Positions 44,524-52,140 of a stretch of 64,000 bases of DNA are shown here, piece by piece. The stretch comes from Tubiluchus corallicola (taxonomy: Eukaryota > Priapulida > Priapulimorpha > Priapulimorphida > Tubiluchidae). Where the stretch lies: assembly GCA_030141605.1 (NCBI GenBank), contig JAQGDQ010002388.1, positions 64,001-128,000 on the forward strand, given 5' to 3'. Within the stretch, counting starts at the first letter, position 1. Every line of letters begins with the position of its first letter. A program made the position numbers and the translations under genes. Under the pieces are notes generated by a model. It had not been told where the DNA came from, ran no database searches, and saw nothing but the letters and a program-made list of their open reading frames with translations.

Positions 44524-45204
44524 ATGATATGGGGGAATTTTTATTTGCGGCATCATCCGGAGATTTTTCATAGCACAAAGCGGTATGCCATTGGTCTTTT
44601 GGGCGGATCGTTTAACCCTGCGCATGGCGGCCATCTTCATCTTTCTCGTGCTGCTTTTCGTTGTTTGGATCTTCATGAGGTTTGGTGGCTTGTTTCGCCT
44701 CAAAACCCGTTAAAATCTTCAGAAGAGATGGCGCCGTTTATCTATCGATATCAATTTGCCTCTCTTTATTGTGCCTCACTGCCTTATATTCGTGTTTCTG
44801 CGATAGAGGCGTCTTTAGGTTTACGAAAAAGTTACGAGACGATCTGTTATTTGCAGAGGCGTTTTCCTGCTTATTTTTTTATCTGGATTATTGGCGCTGA
44901 TAATTTTATACAATTTTCTCGTTGGTATGCTTGGAGAAAAATTATGGCGACTATTCCTGTTGCTGTTTTTGCGAGGCCCTGTTATAACAAAGAGGCGCTT
45001 TGTTCGCGTGCGGCGAGATTTTATGCGCGCTATCGTTTTACGGGTTTAGAGAAGCGGTTTTTGGGGTTTCGAAAGCCTCCGGCATGGGGATTTTTTTCTA
45101 TTCCGACTCACCCGGCTTCATCCACGGTTATTCGCCTATCTGGCCATTATTCTTCTCAGTGGAAGGAAGCTATGTACAGTATAAAGGACACTATAGTAGA
45201 ATGA
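44524..45204 (+). CDS. nadD: Nicotinate-nucleotide adenylyltransferase
   Basis: This 226-residue protein catalyses adenylation of nicotinate mononucleotide in NAD synthesis. The nucleotidyltransferase motif G-G-S-F-N-P-A-H-G-G-H-L sits at about residues 27-38, and S-S-T-V-I-R near the C-terminus completes the ATP site. The start is uncertain: the ATG at 44524 has no ribosome site, while a TTG at 44545 follows GGGGGA and would give a more usual N-terminus. Its stop overlaps the rsfS start (ATGA), showing coupling. It is the first gene of the conserved nadD-rsfS-rlmH block. Confidence 0.94.
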   Translation: MIWGNFYLRHHPEIFHSTKRYAIGLLGGSFNPAHGGHLHLSRAAFRCLDLHEVWWLVSPQNPLKSSEEMAPFIYRYQFASLYCASLPYIRVSAIEASLGLRKSYETICYLQRRFPAYFFIWIIGADNFIQFSRWYAWRKIMATIPVAVFARPCYNKEALCSRAARFYARYRFTGLEKRFLGFRKPPAWGFFSIPTHPASSTVIRLSGHYSSQWKEAMYSIKDTIVE

Positions 45205-45587
45205 CACATACATCTAAAAAAAAGACATTAAATGCCTTAGAGGCAAAAGCGCTTTGCCTTGATATTCTCAAGCAGCATAAAGCTGAGGATATTTGTCTTA
45301 TTGATCTTTCCGGAAAGACGAATATCGCTGATTTTATGATCATTGCCACGGGCACATCCAATCGCCATGTGGCAGCGTTAGCTGATCATATTGCTATGAG
45401 CGGCAAGCGGCAGGGTTTGTCTATTCTTTCGGTAGAAGGTTTGGAAAGGGCCGATTGGGTTCTTGTGGACACTGGTGATATTATTATTCATATTTTCCGT
45501 GCGGAGGTTCGTGAATTTTACAATCTTGAGAAGATATGGCTTTCTCATAGTGGCTCTTCCCCTACTCTTCCTGAGAAAAACGAGTAG
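45201..45587 (+). CDS. rsfS: Ribosomal silencing factor RsfS
   Basis: This 128-residue Iojap-family protein binds ribosomal protein uL14 and blocks subunit joining when nutrients run short. The frame is open from 45000, but the ATG at 45201 overlapping the nadD stop gives the family length. The conserved D-F-M-I-I-A-T-G-T-S-N-R-H (about 44-56) and the W-V-L-V-D-T-G-D-I-I-I-H-I-F segment are intact. Confidence 0.96.
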   Translation: MTHTSKKKTLNALEAKALCLDILKQHKAEDICLIDLSGKTNIADFMIIATGTSNRHVAALADHIAMSGKRQGLSILSVEGLERADWVLVDTGDIIIHIFRAEVREFYNLEKIWLSHSGSSPTLPEKNE

Positions 45588-45607
45588 TTTTATGTGTGCG
45601 AATATTT

Positions 45608-46084
45608 ATGAAAATGGCTGAGGTTTTTTTATCTGCGATAGGTCGTTTGAAATCTGGTGTTGAGAAGACTCTTGTTGATTCTTATTGCAAGCGTCTGACC
45701 CTTTTCCCTTTGACGATTACAGAGTTGGTAGAGAAACGTTCTTTTTCTGATGAGGAACGTATTGAAAAAGAGGGGCTTCTTTTGCTCAACACGCTTAGTA
45801 GTTCGCCAGGAGGGATGGTTATTGCTTTGGATGAGCGTGGGAAGCAAATGAGCAGCCGGATGTTTGCCTCATTTTTACAGCGCCATGCTATTGATGATGC
45901 GATGAGAGTTCATTTTCTTATTGGAGGAGCGAGCGGTTTATCTTCTGTGGTCAAGGAGCGCGCTGACAGACTGGTGTCGTTTGGTGTTATGACCTGGCCT
46001 CATCTTCTTATGCGTGTTCTTTTGTGCGAACAGCTTTATCGAGCGCAATGTATCTTACGTGGTCATCCTTATCATAAGGGTTAA
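45608..46084 (+). CDS. rlmH: 23S rRNA (pseudouridine-1915 N3) methyltransferase
   Basis: This 158-residue SPOUT methyltransferase modifies pseudouridine 1915 in helix 69 of 23S rRNA. Visible are F-L-I-G-G-A-S-G-L near residue 103 (usually G-G-A-D-G, here Ser for Asp), the T-W-P-H-L-L-M-R-V-L-L-C-E-Q-L-Y-R-A helix and the C-terminal H-P-Y-H-K. I start it at the ATG at 45608 because family members begin M-K-x at this point; an upstream GTG at 45596 is less likely. Confidence 0.94.
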   Translation: MKMAEVFLSAIGRLKSGVEKTLVDSYCKRLTLFPLTITELVEKRSFSDEERIEKEGLLLLNTLSSSPGGMVIALDERGKQMSSRMFASFLQRHAIDDAMRVHFLIGGASGLSSVVKERADRLVSFGVMTWPHLLMRVLLCEQLYRAQCILRGHPYHKG

Positions 46085-46236
46085 TTTTTTATACTATGAA
46101 TTTATTTTCATATTGGTAATATTTTAACAATAATACAGCATCTATAATCTATAAATGGCGTAAGAAAGATTTTCACTTTATACTATAATTGCTATTACTA
46201 TAGTATAGTTTAATTTTAAAGGGTAGTAAACAAGCG

Positions 46237-47787
46237 ATGACAAATCATTTAGAAAACCGCCGTCCAGTTGTTTTATGTATTCTTGACGGGTGGGGTTATA
46301 ATCCCGATACGGAGTTTAACGCGATAAAAACGGCGAATACGCCAACATGGGATCGTTTTAAGAAGGAGGCGCCTAATTCTTTTCTAAAGGCCTGCAGTAC
46401 TGATGTTGGTTTACCGTCAGGCCAGATGGGAAATTCAGAAGTTGGGCATATGAATCTTGGTGCTGGCAGGGTTGTTTTGCAGGATCTTCCGCGTATTACA
46501 CACTCTATTGAGAAGAATGAGATTCAAGAAAATTCTGCTCTTTTAGAACTTATCAGCGCTTTAAAAGCAAGTGGCGGTCGGTGCCATATGATTTCGTTAA
46601 TTTCAGATGGTGGTGTTCATTCTCATATGGATCATACGATTGCTCTGGTGAAAATTTTGTGTGAGGCTTCTATTCCTGTTGTTCTTCATGGGCTAATGGA
46701 TGGCCGTGACACGCCTCCAACGAGCGGAAAAAGTTATCTTTCCATCCTTTTAGAATCGTTATGCATGTATGATAATTTTTCTTTGGCGACGATTAACGGT
46801 CGTTATTATGCTATGGATCGTGATAATCGTTGGGAGAGGGTTTCTCTGGCGTGGGATTCTATTGTCAATGGCTCTTCTCAGGAAAAATTTACAGATCCTT
46901 TAGCGCTTATGGAAACAAGTTACCGAAACAATATCACAGATGAATTTATTGTTCCGGCTGTTCATGAGGATTACCACGGCATGCAGGAAGGAGACGCTCT
47001 TTTTATGACGAGTTTCAGGGCGGATCGCGCGCGGGAGATTTTACGTTCTATTGCTATTGAGGGTTTTACCTCTTTTGATCGTTCTCGTTATGTTCCTTTA
47101 TGTTATTATGCGGGTATGGTTGAATATTCTGATGATTTGAATCATTATTTTACTTCTTTATTCCCTCCTTATATTCCCCATAATTTTCTTGGAGAGATTG
47201 TTTCCAAGGCTGGCTTGAGGCAGCTTCGGATTGCCGAGACGGAGAAATATCCTCATGTGACTTTTTTCTTTAATGGTGGTCATGAGTTGCCATGGGAGAA
47301 TGAAAAGCGTATTCTTATTAATTCTCCTAAGGTTGCGACTTATGATTTGCAACCTGAGATGTCGGCTCCGGAAGTCTGTGATCAGTTAGTTCAGGCGATA
47401 AAGTCGCAAGAGTATGATGTTATTATTGCGAATTTCGCCAATGGTGATATGGTTGGCCATACGGGTTTTTTTGACGCGGCTACCGCAGCTGCCGAGACGA
47501 TTGATTCCTGTTTGTCTTCTCTTGAGGAGGCAATTTTGCATGTTAATGGAACTTTATTAATTACTTCTGATCATGGTAATTGTGAAAAGATGTGGAACGA
47601 GGAAACTGATGAACCTTATACAGCGCATACGACGAATCTTGTGCGCTGTATTCTCGTCAACCCTCCTTCTTCAGTCATTGGACTGAAGGATGGTATATTG
47701 GCGGATGTTGCTCCGACTCTTTTAGAATTGTTAAATATGTGCCCTGCCAAGGAGATGACGGGAAAAACTTTACTGCTTAAAACATAA
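46237..47787 (+). CDS. gpmI: 2,3-bisphosphoglycerate-independent phosphoglycerate mutase
   Basis: This 516-residue glycolytic enzyme interconverts 3- and 2-phosphoglycerate with two Mn2+ ions. The N-terminal L-C-I-L-D-G-W-G motif, catalytic Ser in G-N-S-E-V-G-H-M-N near residue 65, the H-G-L-M-D-G-R-D-T-P-P substrate loop near 150 and the late T-S-D-H-G-N-C-E metal site are all present. AAGGG precedes the ATG. It lies between rlmH and the murein hydrolase activator, the usual alphaproteobacterial order. Confidence 0.97.
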   Translation: MTNHLENRRPVVLCILDGWGYNPDTEFNAIKTANTPTWDRFKKEAPNSFLKACSTDVGLPSGQMGNSEVGHMNLGAGRVVLQDLPRITHSIEKNEIQENSALLELISALKASGGRCHMISLISDGGVHSHMDHTIALVKILCEASIPVVLHGLMDGRDTPPTSGKSYLSILLESLCMYDNFSLATINGRYYAMDRDNRWERVSLAWDSIVNGSSQEKFTDPLALMETSYRNNITDEFIVPAVHEDYHGMQEGDALFMTSFRADRAREILRSIAIEGFTSFDRSRYVPLCYYAGMVEYSDDLNHYFTSLFPPYIPHNFLGEIVSKAGLRQLRIAETEKYPHVTFFFNGGHELPWENEKRILINSPKVATYDLQPEMSAPEVCDQLVQAIKSQEYDVIIANFANGDMVGHTGFFDAATAAAETIDSCLSSLEEAILHVNGTLLITSDHGNCEKMWNEETDEPYTAHTTNLVRCILVNPPSSVIGLKDGILADVAPTLLELLNMCPAKEMTGKTLLLKT

Positions 47788-47809
47788 GTTTTATATTGTT
47801 AGAGAAAAT

Positions 47810-48970
47810 ATGGGTTTGTATAAAGTATATTTTTCACTATATCGGCGCGTTTTTTTGATGTTTTTTTCGCGCGTAAATCTACGGAGCTTTATGACTCTAT
47901 TGGTTATTCTGTTTATCAGTGTTCCTTTTACTTTTGCTTCGCCAAAAACTGACGTAGTTTCTACAACCCTTGCTTCTTTAGGTGTTAATGTTCAAAAGAT
48001 AGAATCGAATATTTTCGCGATTCAGCAAGAGATTCAGGAAACAACGCAGACTATTGACGAAACAAATCGTCATTTAGAAAAAGTCAGTGAAGATTTAAAA
48101 ATTATGTCGACAACAATGCAGCGGATGAATCGTTTTCCTCCTTTGCATTTTATCAACCCTGACGGTTCTGACGAGCAAGATCTTTCCTTACCACCGATTC
48201 AGAACGCTCAAGAGTATGTTTTTCTTTCTTGGTTATGGTTAGAGCAAAAAATCCGAGCTCATATTACAGAATATCTTCAGTTAAAAAAAGCCATTTTATC
48301 GCTTCAGTCACGTCAGACTGAGCTACAGAATAAAAAAAGTAATCTTGAAAAGAATCGGCAGAATTTTTATAAAAAGATTCATTCTCAAATTGATATAAAA
48401 AATACAATTCTAGCTTCTGATCATTCTTCAAGCCGTTATAAAGATATGCTCAGTAAAATTCAGGATGCTTCTGAAATAGCCAATTCTTTTCCGGTATTGT
48501 TTGGTCATATTGAGATTATTCGTACATTGGACGCTCTTGAGCAGCATATCACTAATCAATCCTCTGATTCCTTCCCTCTTCTTTTTTCTGCAGCGTTGCA
48601 ATCACTTCCTATATTACCTGTGTCCGGTCAGCGTCGCGATGATGATCTTATTCATAAAGATGATGTACGGCGCGCGGGCTTTACCATGAAATCTTTACGG
48701 GATTCTGTTGTTTTATCGCCTCAAGGGGGCTATCTTGTTTTTTCCGGTGAGTTCAACATGTATGAAAATGTTATTATTATTGATCATGAAAATGGCTATT
48801 ACAGTTTGATTTTTGGTGTAGAGTCTATTTTGCAGTCTCCTCTTTCTTTTATAAAAAAGGGAGAACCTTTAGGATTCATGTCTTCCAGCTCTGAGCAGTC
48901 TGAAATTTATATGACGATTTTCTATCATTCTTCCCCAATTAACCCTAATTTATGGTTTCCTTTGGAGTAA
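47810..48970 (+). CDS. Murein hydrolase activator (EnvC-like, degenerate LytM/M23)
   Basis: This 386-residue exported protein has an N-terminal hydrophobic signal (about 25-43), a long coiled coil (about 60-190) and a C-terminal LytM-like domain (about 290-386). The latter keeps N-V-I-I-I-D-H-E-N-G-Y-Y-S-L but lacks a recognisable catalytic H-x-x-x-D and H-x-H pair. It is therefore expected to activate amidases during septal cell-wall splitting rather than cut peptidoglycan itself. It sits between gpmI and ctpA, as EnvC-like genes do in this group. Confidence 0.87.
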   Translation: MGLYKVYFSLYRRVFLMFFSRVNLRSFMTLLVILFISVPFTFASPKTDVVSTTLASLGVNVQKIESNIFAIQQEIQETTQTIDETNRHLEKVSEDLKIMSTTMQRMNRFPPLHFINPDGSDEQDLSLPPIQNAQEYVFLSWLWLEQKIRAHITEYLQLKKAILSLQSRQTELQNKKSNLEKNRQNFYKKIHSQIDIKNTILASDHSSSRYKDMLSKIQDASEIANSFPVLFGHIEIIRTLDALEQHITNQSSDSFPLLFSAALQSLPILPVSGQRRDDDLIHKDDVRRAGFTMKSLRDSVVLSPQGGYLVFSGEFNMYENVIIIDHENGYYSLIFGVESILQSPLSFIKKGEPLGFMSSSSEQSEIYMTIFYHSSPINPNLWFPLE

Positions 48971-49195
48971 AGTAACTTTTTATATTGAAAGCTGTCTTTA
49001 AGTCTTGATTAAGTTTTATTATAATTTTATTCTCTTGCCAAAAGCATAAAGAGTAACGCATAATAAATATATTAAAGTATGATAAATGAGTATGATCGCT
49101 TCTATTAATCATATTAAAGTAGTGTATTATTGCAGTTAAGGTAAAACTCTCTAAATTATAAACAGTCAATATTTTCTAAATGGTATCGAATACAC

Positions 49196-50566
49196 ATGAT
49201 AGTAAAACAATCTTCTAAATTTCTTTTTTCAGCTCTTTTTTTTCCTTTGGCACTGATAATAGTGCCATTTTATTCCTCTTATTCTTATGCTGAAGATAAT
49301 GTTCATTTTTCTTCTAAGGATCAGGAAGAAACTTACAGGATGTTGACGCTTTTTGGCCATATTTTTGAAATAATCCGCACGACCTATGTCCGCCAAGTTT
49401 CTGAGAAAGAGCTTATTGAGTCCGCTATTTCTGGAATGTTAAACTCTTTGGATCCTCACAGTAGTTTTTTAACACAGAAAGATTTTGATCAATTTCAGGA
49501 AAATGCCACTGGGAAATTTGGTGGTATTGGTATTCAGGTAACAGCGGATAAAAGTGGTCATGTACTTATTATTGCTCCTATTGATGACACTCCGGCGTTT
49601 TACGCTGGTTTAAAATCGGGAGATTTAATTACGCATATTGATGGAGAGAGTACTTTAAATATGCCTCTTGACACGGCTGTGGATACTATGAAGGGGCTTC
49701 CCAATACCGAAGTAACTTTAACTATTCTCCGCCCTGGTAAATCTGATGAGATGGAGCGAAGTCATTTTACGGCAACGATAAAACGGGCTTTAATCAAGGT
49801 TGCTTCTGTTCGCTCTTCTATTGAGGATAATATTGCTTATATTCGTATTTCTACATTTAGCCAGACGACGCAGACTGAGCTACAAAATCATATAGATACA
49901 CTTTTCAATTCGCCTTCTTCTTCTCCTAAGGGATTAATACTGGATCTGCGTAATAATCCTGGTGGCTTTCTTGAGCAGGCGATTGCTGTTTCCGACAGTT
50001 TTATGACTCAGGGAGAGATTGTTTCTATCCGTTCTCGGGATTCTCAGGATATACAGCGTTATCAAGCGAGCGGCGAGGATAGAATAAACGGTCTTCCTAT
50101 TATCGTATTAATTAATGAGGGAACGGCTTCTGCGTCAGAGATTGTCGCCGGAGCGCTTCAGGATCATAACCGTGCTATTCTTCTTGGAACGCGGAGTTTC
50201 GGTAAAGGGTCGGTTCAGTCCTTAAAAGTTGTCTCTCCTCAGAAAGAGGCGGTTCGTTTAACGACTGCCTTATATTACACGCCATCGGGAGAATCTATTC
50301 AATCTCGAGGGATTGAGCCTGACATTTATGTTCCGACAGCTTTTATTAATATTGAGGAGTTCACAGGATTTTACAGAGAAGAAAATTTAAAAGGCCATTT
50401 AGAAAGTGAATCGATTAATAGCCCAACAGAGGAGGATCCCACAAATGAGGAAACGAAGGTATTTTCTTCTTACTCTATTGAATTGAACCCCAATGACTAT
50501 CAACTTCAAAGGGCGCTTGATTTAATGCATGCTTATACAATCTTAGAGTCTAAAATAGCATGGTAG
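49196..50566 (+). CDS. ctpA: C-terminal processing protease (S41)
   Basis: This 456-residue exported serine protease has a signal peptide (about 1-32), a PDZ domain (about 100-185, G-I-G-I-Q-V start) and an S41 peptidase core. The catalytic Ser lies in E-G-T-A-S-A-S-E-I near residue 315 and the Lys in S-F-G-K-G-S-V-Q near 340. It trims the C-termini of periplasmic or membrane proteins. In this block it stands next to its common partner envC and before rppH. Confidence 0.95.
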   Translation: MIVKQSSKFLFSALFFPLALIIVPFYSSYSYAEDNVHFSSKDQEETYRMLTLFGHIFEIIRTTYVRQVSEKELIESAISGMLNSLDPHSSFLTQKDFDQFQENATGKFGGIGIQVTADKSGHVLIIAPIDDTPAFYAGLKSGDLITHIDGESTLNMPLDTAVDTMKGLPNTEVTLTILRPGKSDEMERSHFTATIKRALIKVASVRSSIEDNIAYIRISTFSQTTQTELQNHIDTLFNSPSSSPKGLILDLRNNPGGFLEQAIAVSDSFMTQGEIVSIRSRDSQDIQRYQASGEDRINGLPIIVLINEGTASASEIVAGALQDHNRAILLGTRSFGKGSVQSLKVVSPQKEAVRLTTALYYTPSGESIQSRGIEPDIYVPTAFINIEEFTGFYREENLKGHLESESINSPTEEDPTNEETKVFSSYSIELNPNDYQLQRALDLMHAYTILESKIAW

Positions 50567-50573
50567 TTTATTA

Positions 50574-51038
50574 ATGACAGAAGCAGAGTGGAGAAAAGGG
50601 GTTGGCGCGTTTATTTTGAGCAGGGATAATCAGCTTTTTATAGCCGAGCGTTATACGCTTCCCGGTGCTTGGCAGATGCCACAGGGAGGGATTGATAAGT
50701 CTGAGACACCTCTTGAGGCGGTTTGCCGAGAATTAGAAGAAGAAACGGGGACCGCTCAATATCAGTTAATCCAAGAATCAACGGAATGGCTTTATTATCT
50801 TTTTCCTTTGGATGTTCGCGAAACGATTTGGGACGGTCGTTATAAAGGGCAGATGCAGCGGTGGTTTGCTTTTTATTTTACGGGAAGGGACGAGGATATT
50901 AATTTATCGTTTCATCACCCGCAGGAATTTATACGATGGCGCTGGCTTCCTCCTGAGGAGCTTCCTACGATTGCGGTTCCTTTCAAACGCGATCTTTACA
51001 CAAAAGTTCTGCATACATTTCGTTCTCTTATAGGATAA
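50574..51038 (+). CDS. rppH: RNA pyrophosphohydrolase (Nudix)
   Basis: This 154-residue Nudix hydrolase removes pyrophosphate from mRNA 5' ends and starts decay. The Nudix box from G-G-I-D-K-S-E-T to R-E-L-E-E-E-T-G (about 38-60) is complete. The N-terminus R-K-G-V-G and the W-Q-M-P-Q-G-G-I-D motif are typical of RppH rather than other Nudix enzymes. Seven bases separate it from ctpA. Confidence 0.95.
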   Translation: MTEAEWRKGVGAFILSRDNQLFIAERYTLPGAWQMPQGGIDKSETPLEAVCRELEEETGTAQYQLIQESTEWLYYLFPLDVRETIWDGRYKGQMQRWFAFYFTGRDEDINLSFHHPQEFIRWRWLPPEELPTIAVPFKRDLYTKVLHTFRSLIG

Positions 51039-51043
51039 GGGCT

Positions 51044-51973
51044 GTGATTTATTTTCAGTTAATTTCGGGGTTTATTTTATTGATAGGAGGAGCCGAGTTT
51101 CTTGTTCGCGGCTCAGCGGCTTTAGCGAAAAAAGCAGGCGTTTCCTTAGTTATCATTGGGATGACTGTTATTGCGCTAGGCACATCTGCTCCCGAGCTTT
51201 TTGTGAGTGTTCAAGCGGCGTATGTTGGTATTCCTTCTTTAATTGTTGGAAATCTAGTTGGCAGTAATGTGGCGAACATTCTTTTGATTATTGGTTTTGC
51301 GGGTATTTTTACACCAATTTATACACAAAATGCCTTTTCTTTCAGCGAGCTTATCTTTTTTCTTATTGGCAGTTTTTTATTTTCGATTCTCTGTTTTTTT
51401 GGACCTTTATCTTTCTATAGTGCTTTGATTCTTTTGCTTGGATTTTTTCTTTTTCTTTTCCGCACCTGGGCGTCAGAAAGTCAGCGGAAACTTCTTTCAG
51501 AGGAAGCGCACGATCTTTCTTTTCCGCTATCGATGCCTTTAATTTTGCTTGCTATATTTTTGGGTATTATTGCTTTAATGTGGGGATCCGATCTTCTTGT
51601 GACTTCTTCTGTTATTCTGGCGAAGAGTTGGGGGGTTAGCGAGGAGATCATCGGCTTGACAGTTATTGCTTTTGGCACCTCTCTTCCCGAGCTTGCGGCG
51701 GCGGCGGCGGCGGCAATCAAGAAATTAAACACGATTACTTTGGGCAATATTATCGGTAGTAATATGTTTAATATTCTGGGAGTCGGCGGTGTGAGCGCTT
51801 TGCTTACGCCTCTGCCTATATCTCAAACGCTTAAACTTATTGATCTTCCTATGATGCTGGTTTCTTCTTGTATTTTTGTTTTCTTTGTTTTAAAAGGAAG
51901 AATAATGGGGAGAAAAACGGCTCTTTTATTTTTGATAACCTATACAATCTATATTACGGTAAAATATATATGA
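51044..51973 (+). CDS. Calcium/sodium antiporter (CaCA family, YrbG-like)
   Basis: This 309-residue membrane protein has about ten helices in two inverted repeats. The alpha-repeat motifs are G-T-S-A-P-E-L-F near residue 46 and G-T-S-L-P-E-L near 213. The second is followed by seven Ala encoded by a GCG repeat, where relatives usually have Thr/Ser-containing sequence. It starts with GTG, with AGGATAAGG before it, five bases after rppH. It exchanges Ca2+ for Na+ across the inner membrane. Confidence 0.92.
   Translation: MIYFQLISGFILLIGGAEFLVRGSAALAKKAGVSLVIIGMTVIALGTSAPELFVSVQAAYVGIPSLIVGNLVGSNVANILLIIGFAGIFTPIYTQNAFSFSELIFFLIGSFLFSILCFFGPLSFYSALILLLGFFLFLFRTWASESQRKLLSEEAHDLSFPLSMPLILLAIFLGIIALMWGSDLLVTSSVILAKSWGVSEEIIGLTVIAFGTSLPELAAAAAAAIKKLNTITLGNIIGSNMFNILGVGGVSALLTPLPISQTLKLIDLPMMLVSSCIFVFFVLKGRIMGRKTALLFLITYTIYITVKYI
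51695..51715 (+). repeat. Trinucleotide (GCG)6GCA run in the exchanger gene
   Basis: Six GCG units plus GCA encode seven Ala directly after the second G-T-S-L-P-E-L motif. Such a run can gain or lose codons by slippage without changing the frame. Confidence 0.9.
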
Positions 51974-52003
51974 TTTCTTCTAAACAAGATTGTTATAAAT
52001 AGA

Positions 52004-52135
52004 ATGCGAGATCTTGTTCTTATTACAGGCGCATCAAAAAGGATTGGACGTGTGATTGCTTTATATCTTGCGTGCTGTAATTATGATGCTACCCTTCATT
52101 ATTTTCTTTTTTCTTTCTTTCTTAAAAAGGCTTGA
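52004..52135 (+). pseudogene. Remnant of a short-chain dehydrogenase/reductase gene (N-terminus only)
   Basis: A 43-codon frame begins M-R-D-L-V-L-I-T-G-A-S-K-R-I-G-R, the classical SDR cofactor motif T-G-x-x-x-x-I-G, and continues through the first helix to a degenerate L-H-Y. It then runs into phenylalanine-rich nonsense and a stop six bases before msbA. SDRs are about 250 residues, so about 85 percent of the gene is gone. The motif wording resembles pteridine-reductase-like SDRs. It is most simply a deletion remnant fused to the msbA leader; expression as a short peptide is possible but improbable to matter. Confidence 0.8.
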
Positions 52136-52140
52136 ATTTG

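Noticed and set aside
45000-45200. 67-codon N-terminal extension of rsfS
   Set aside because: It is the out-of-frame reading of nadD; the ATGA overlap at 45201 is the coupled start.
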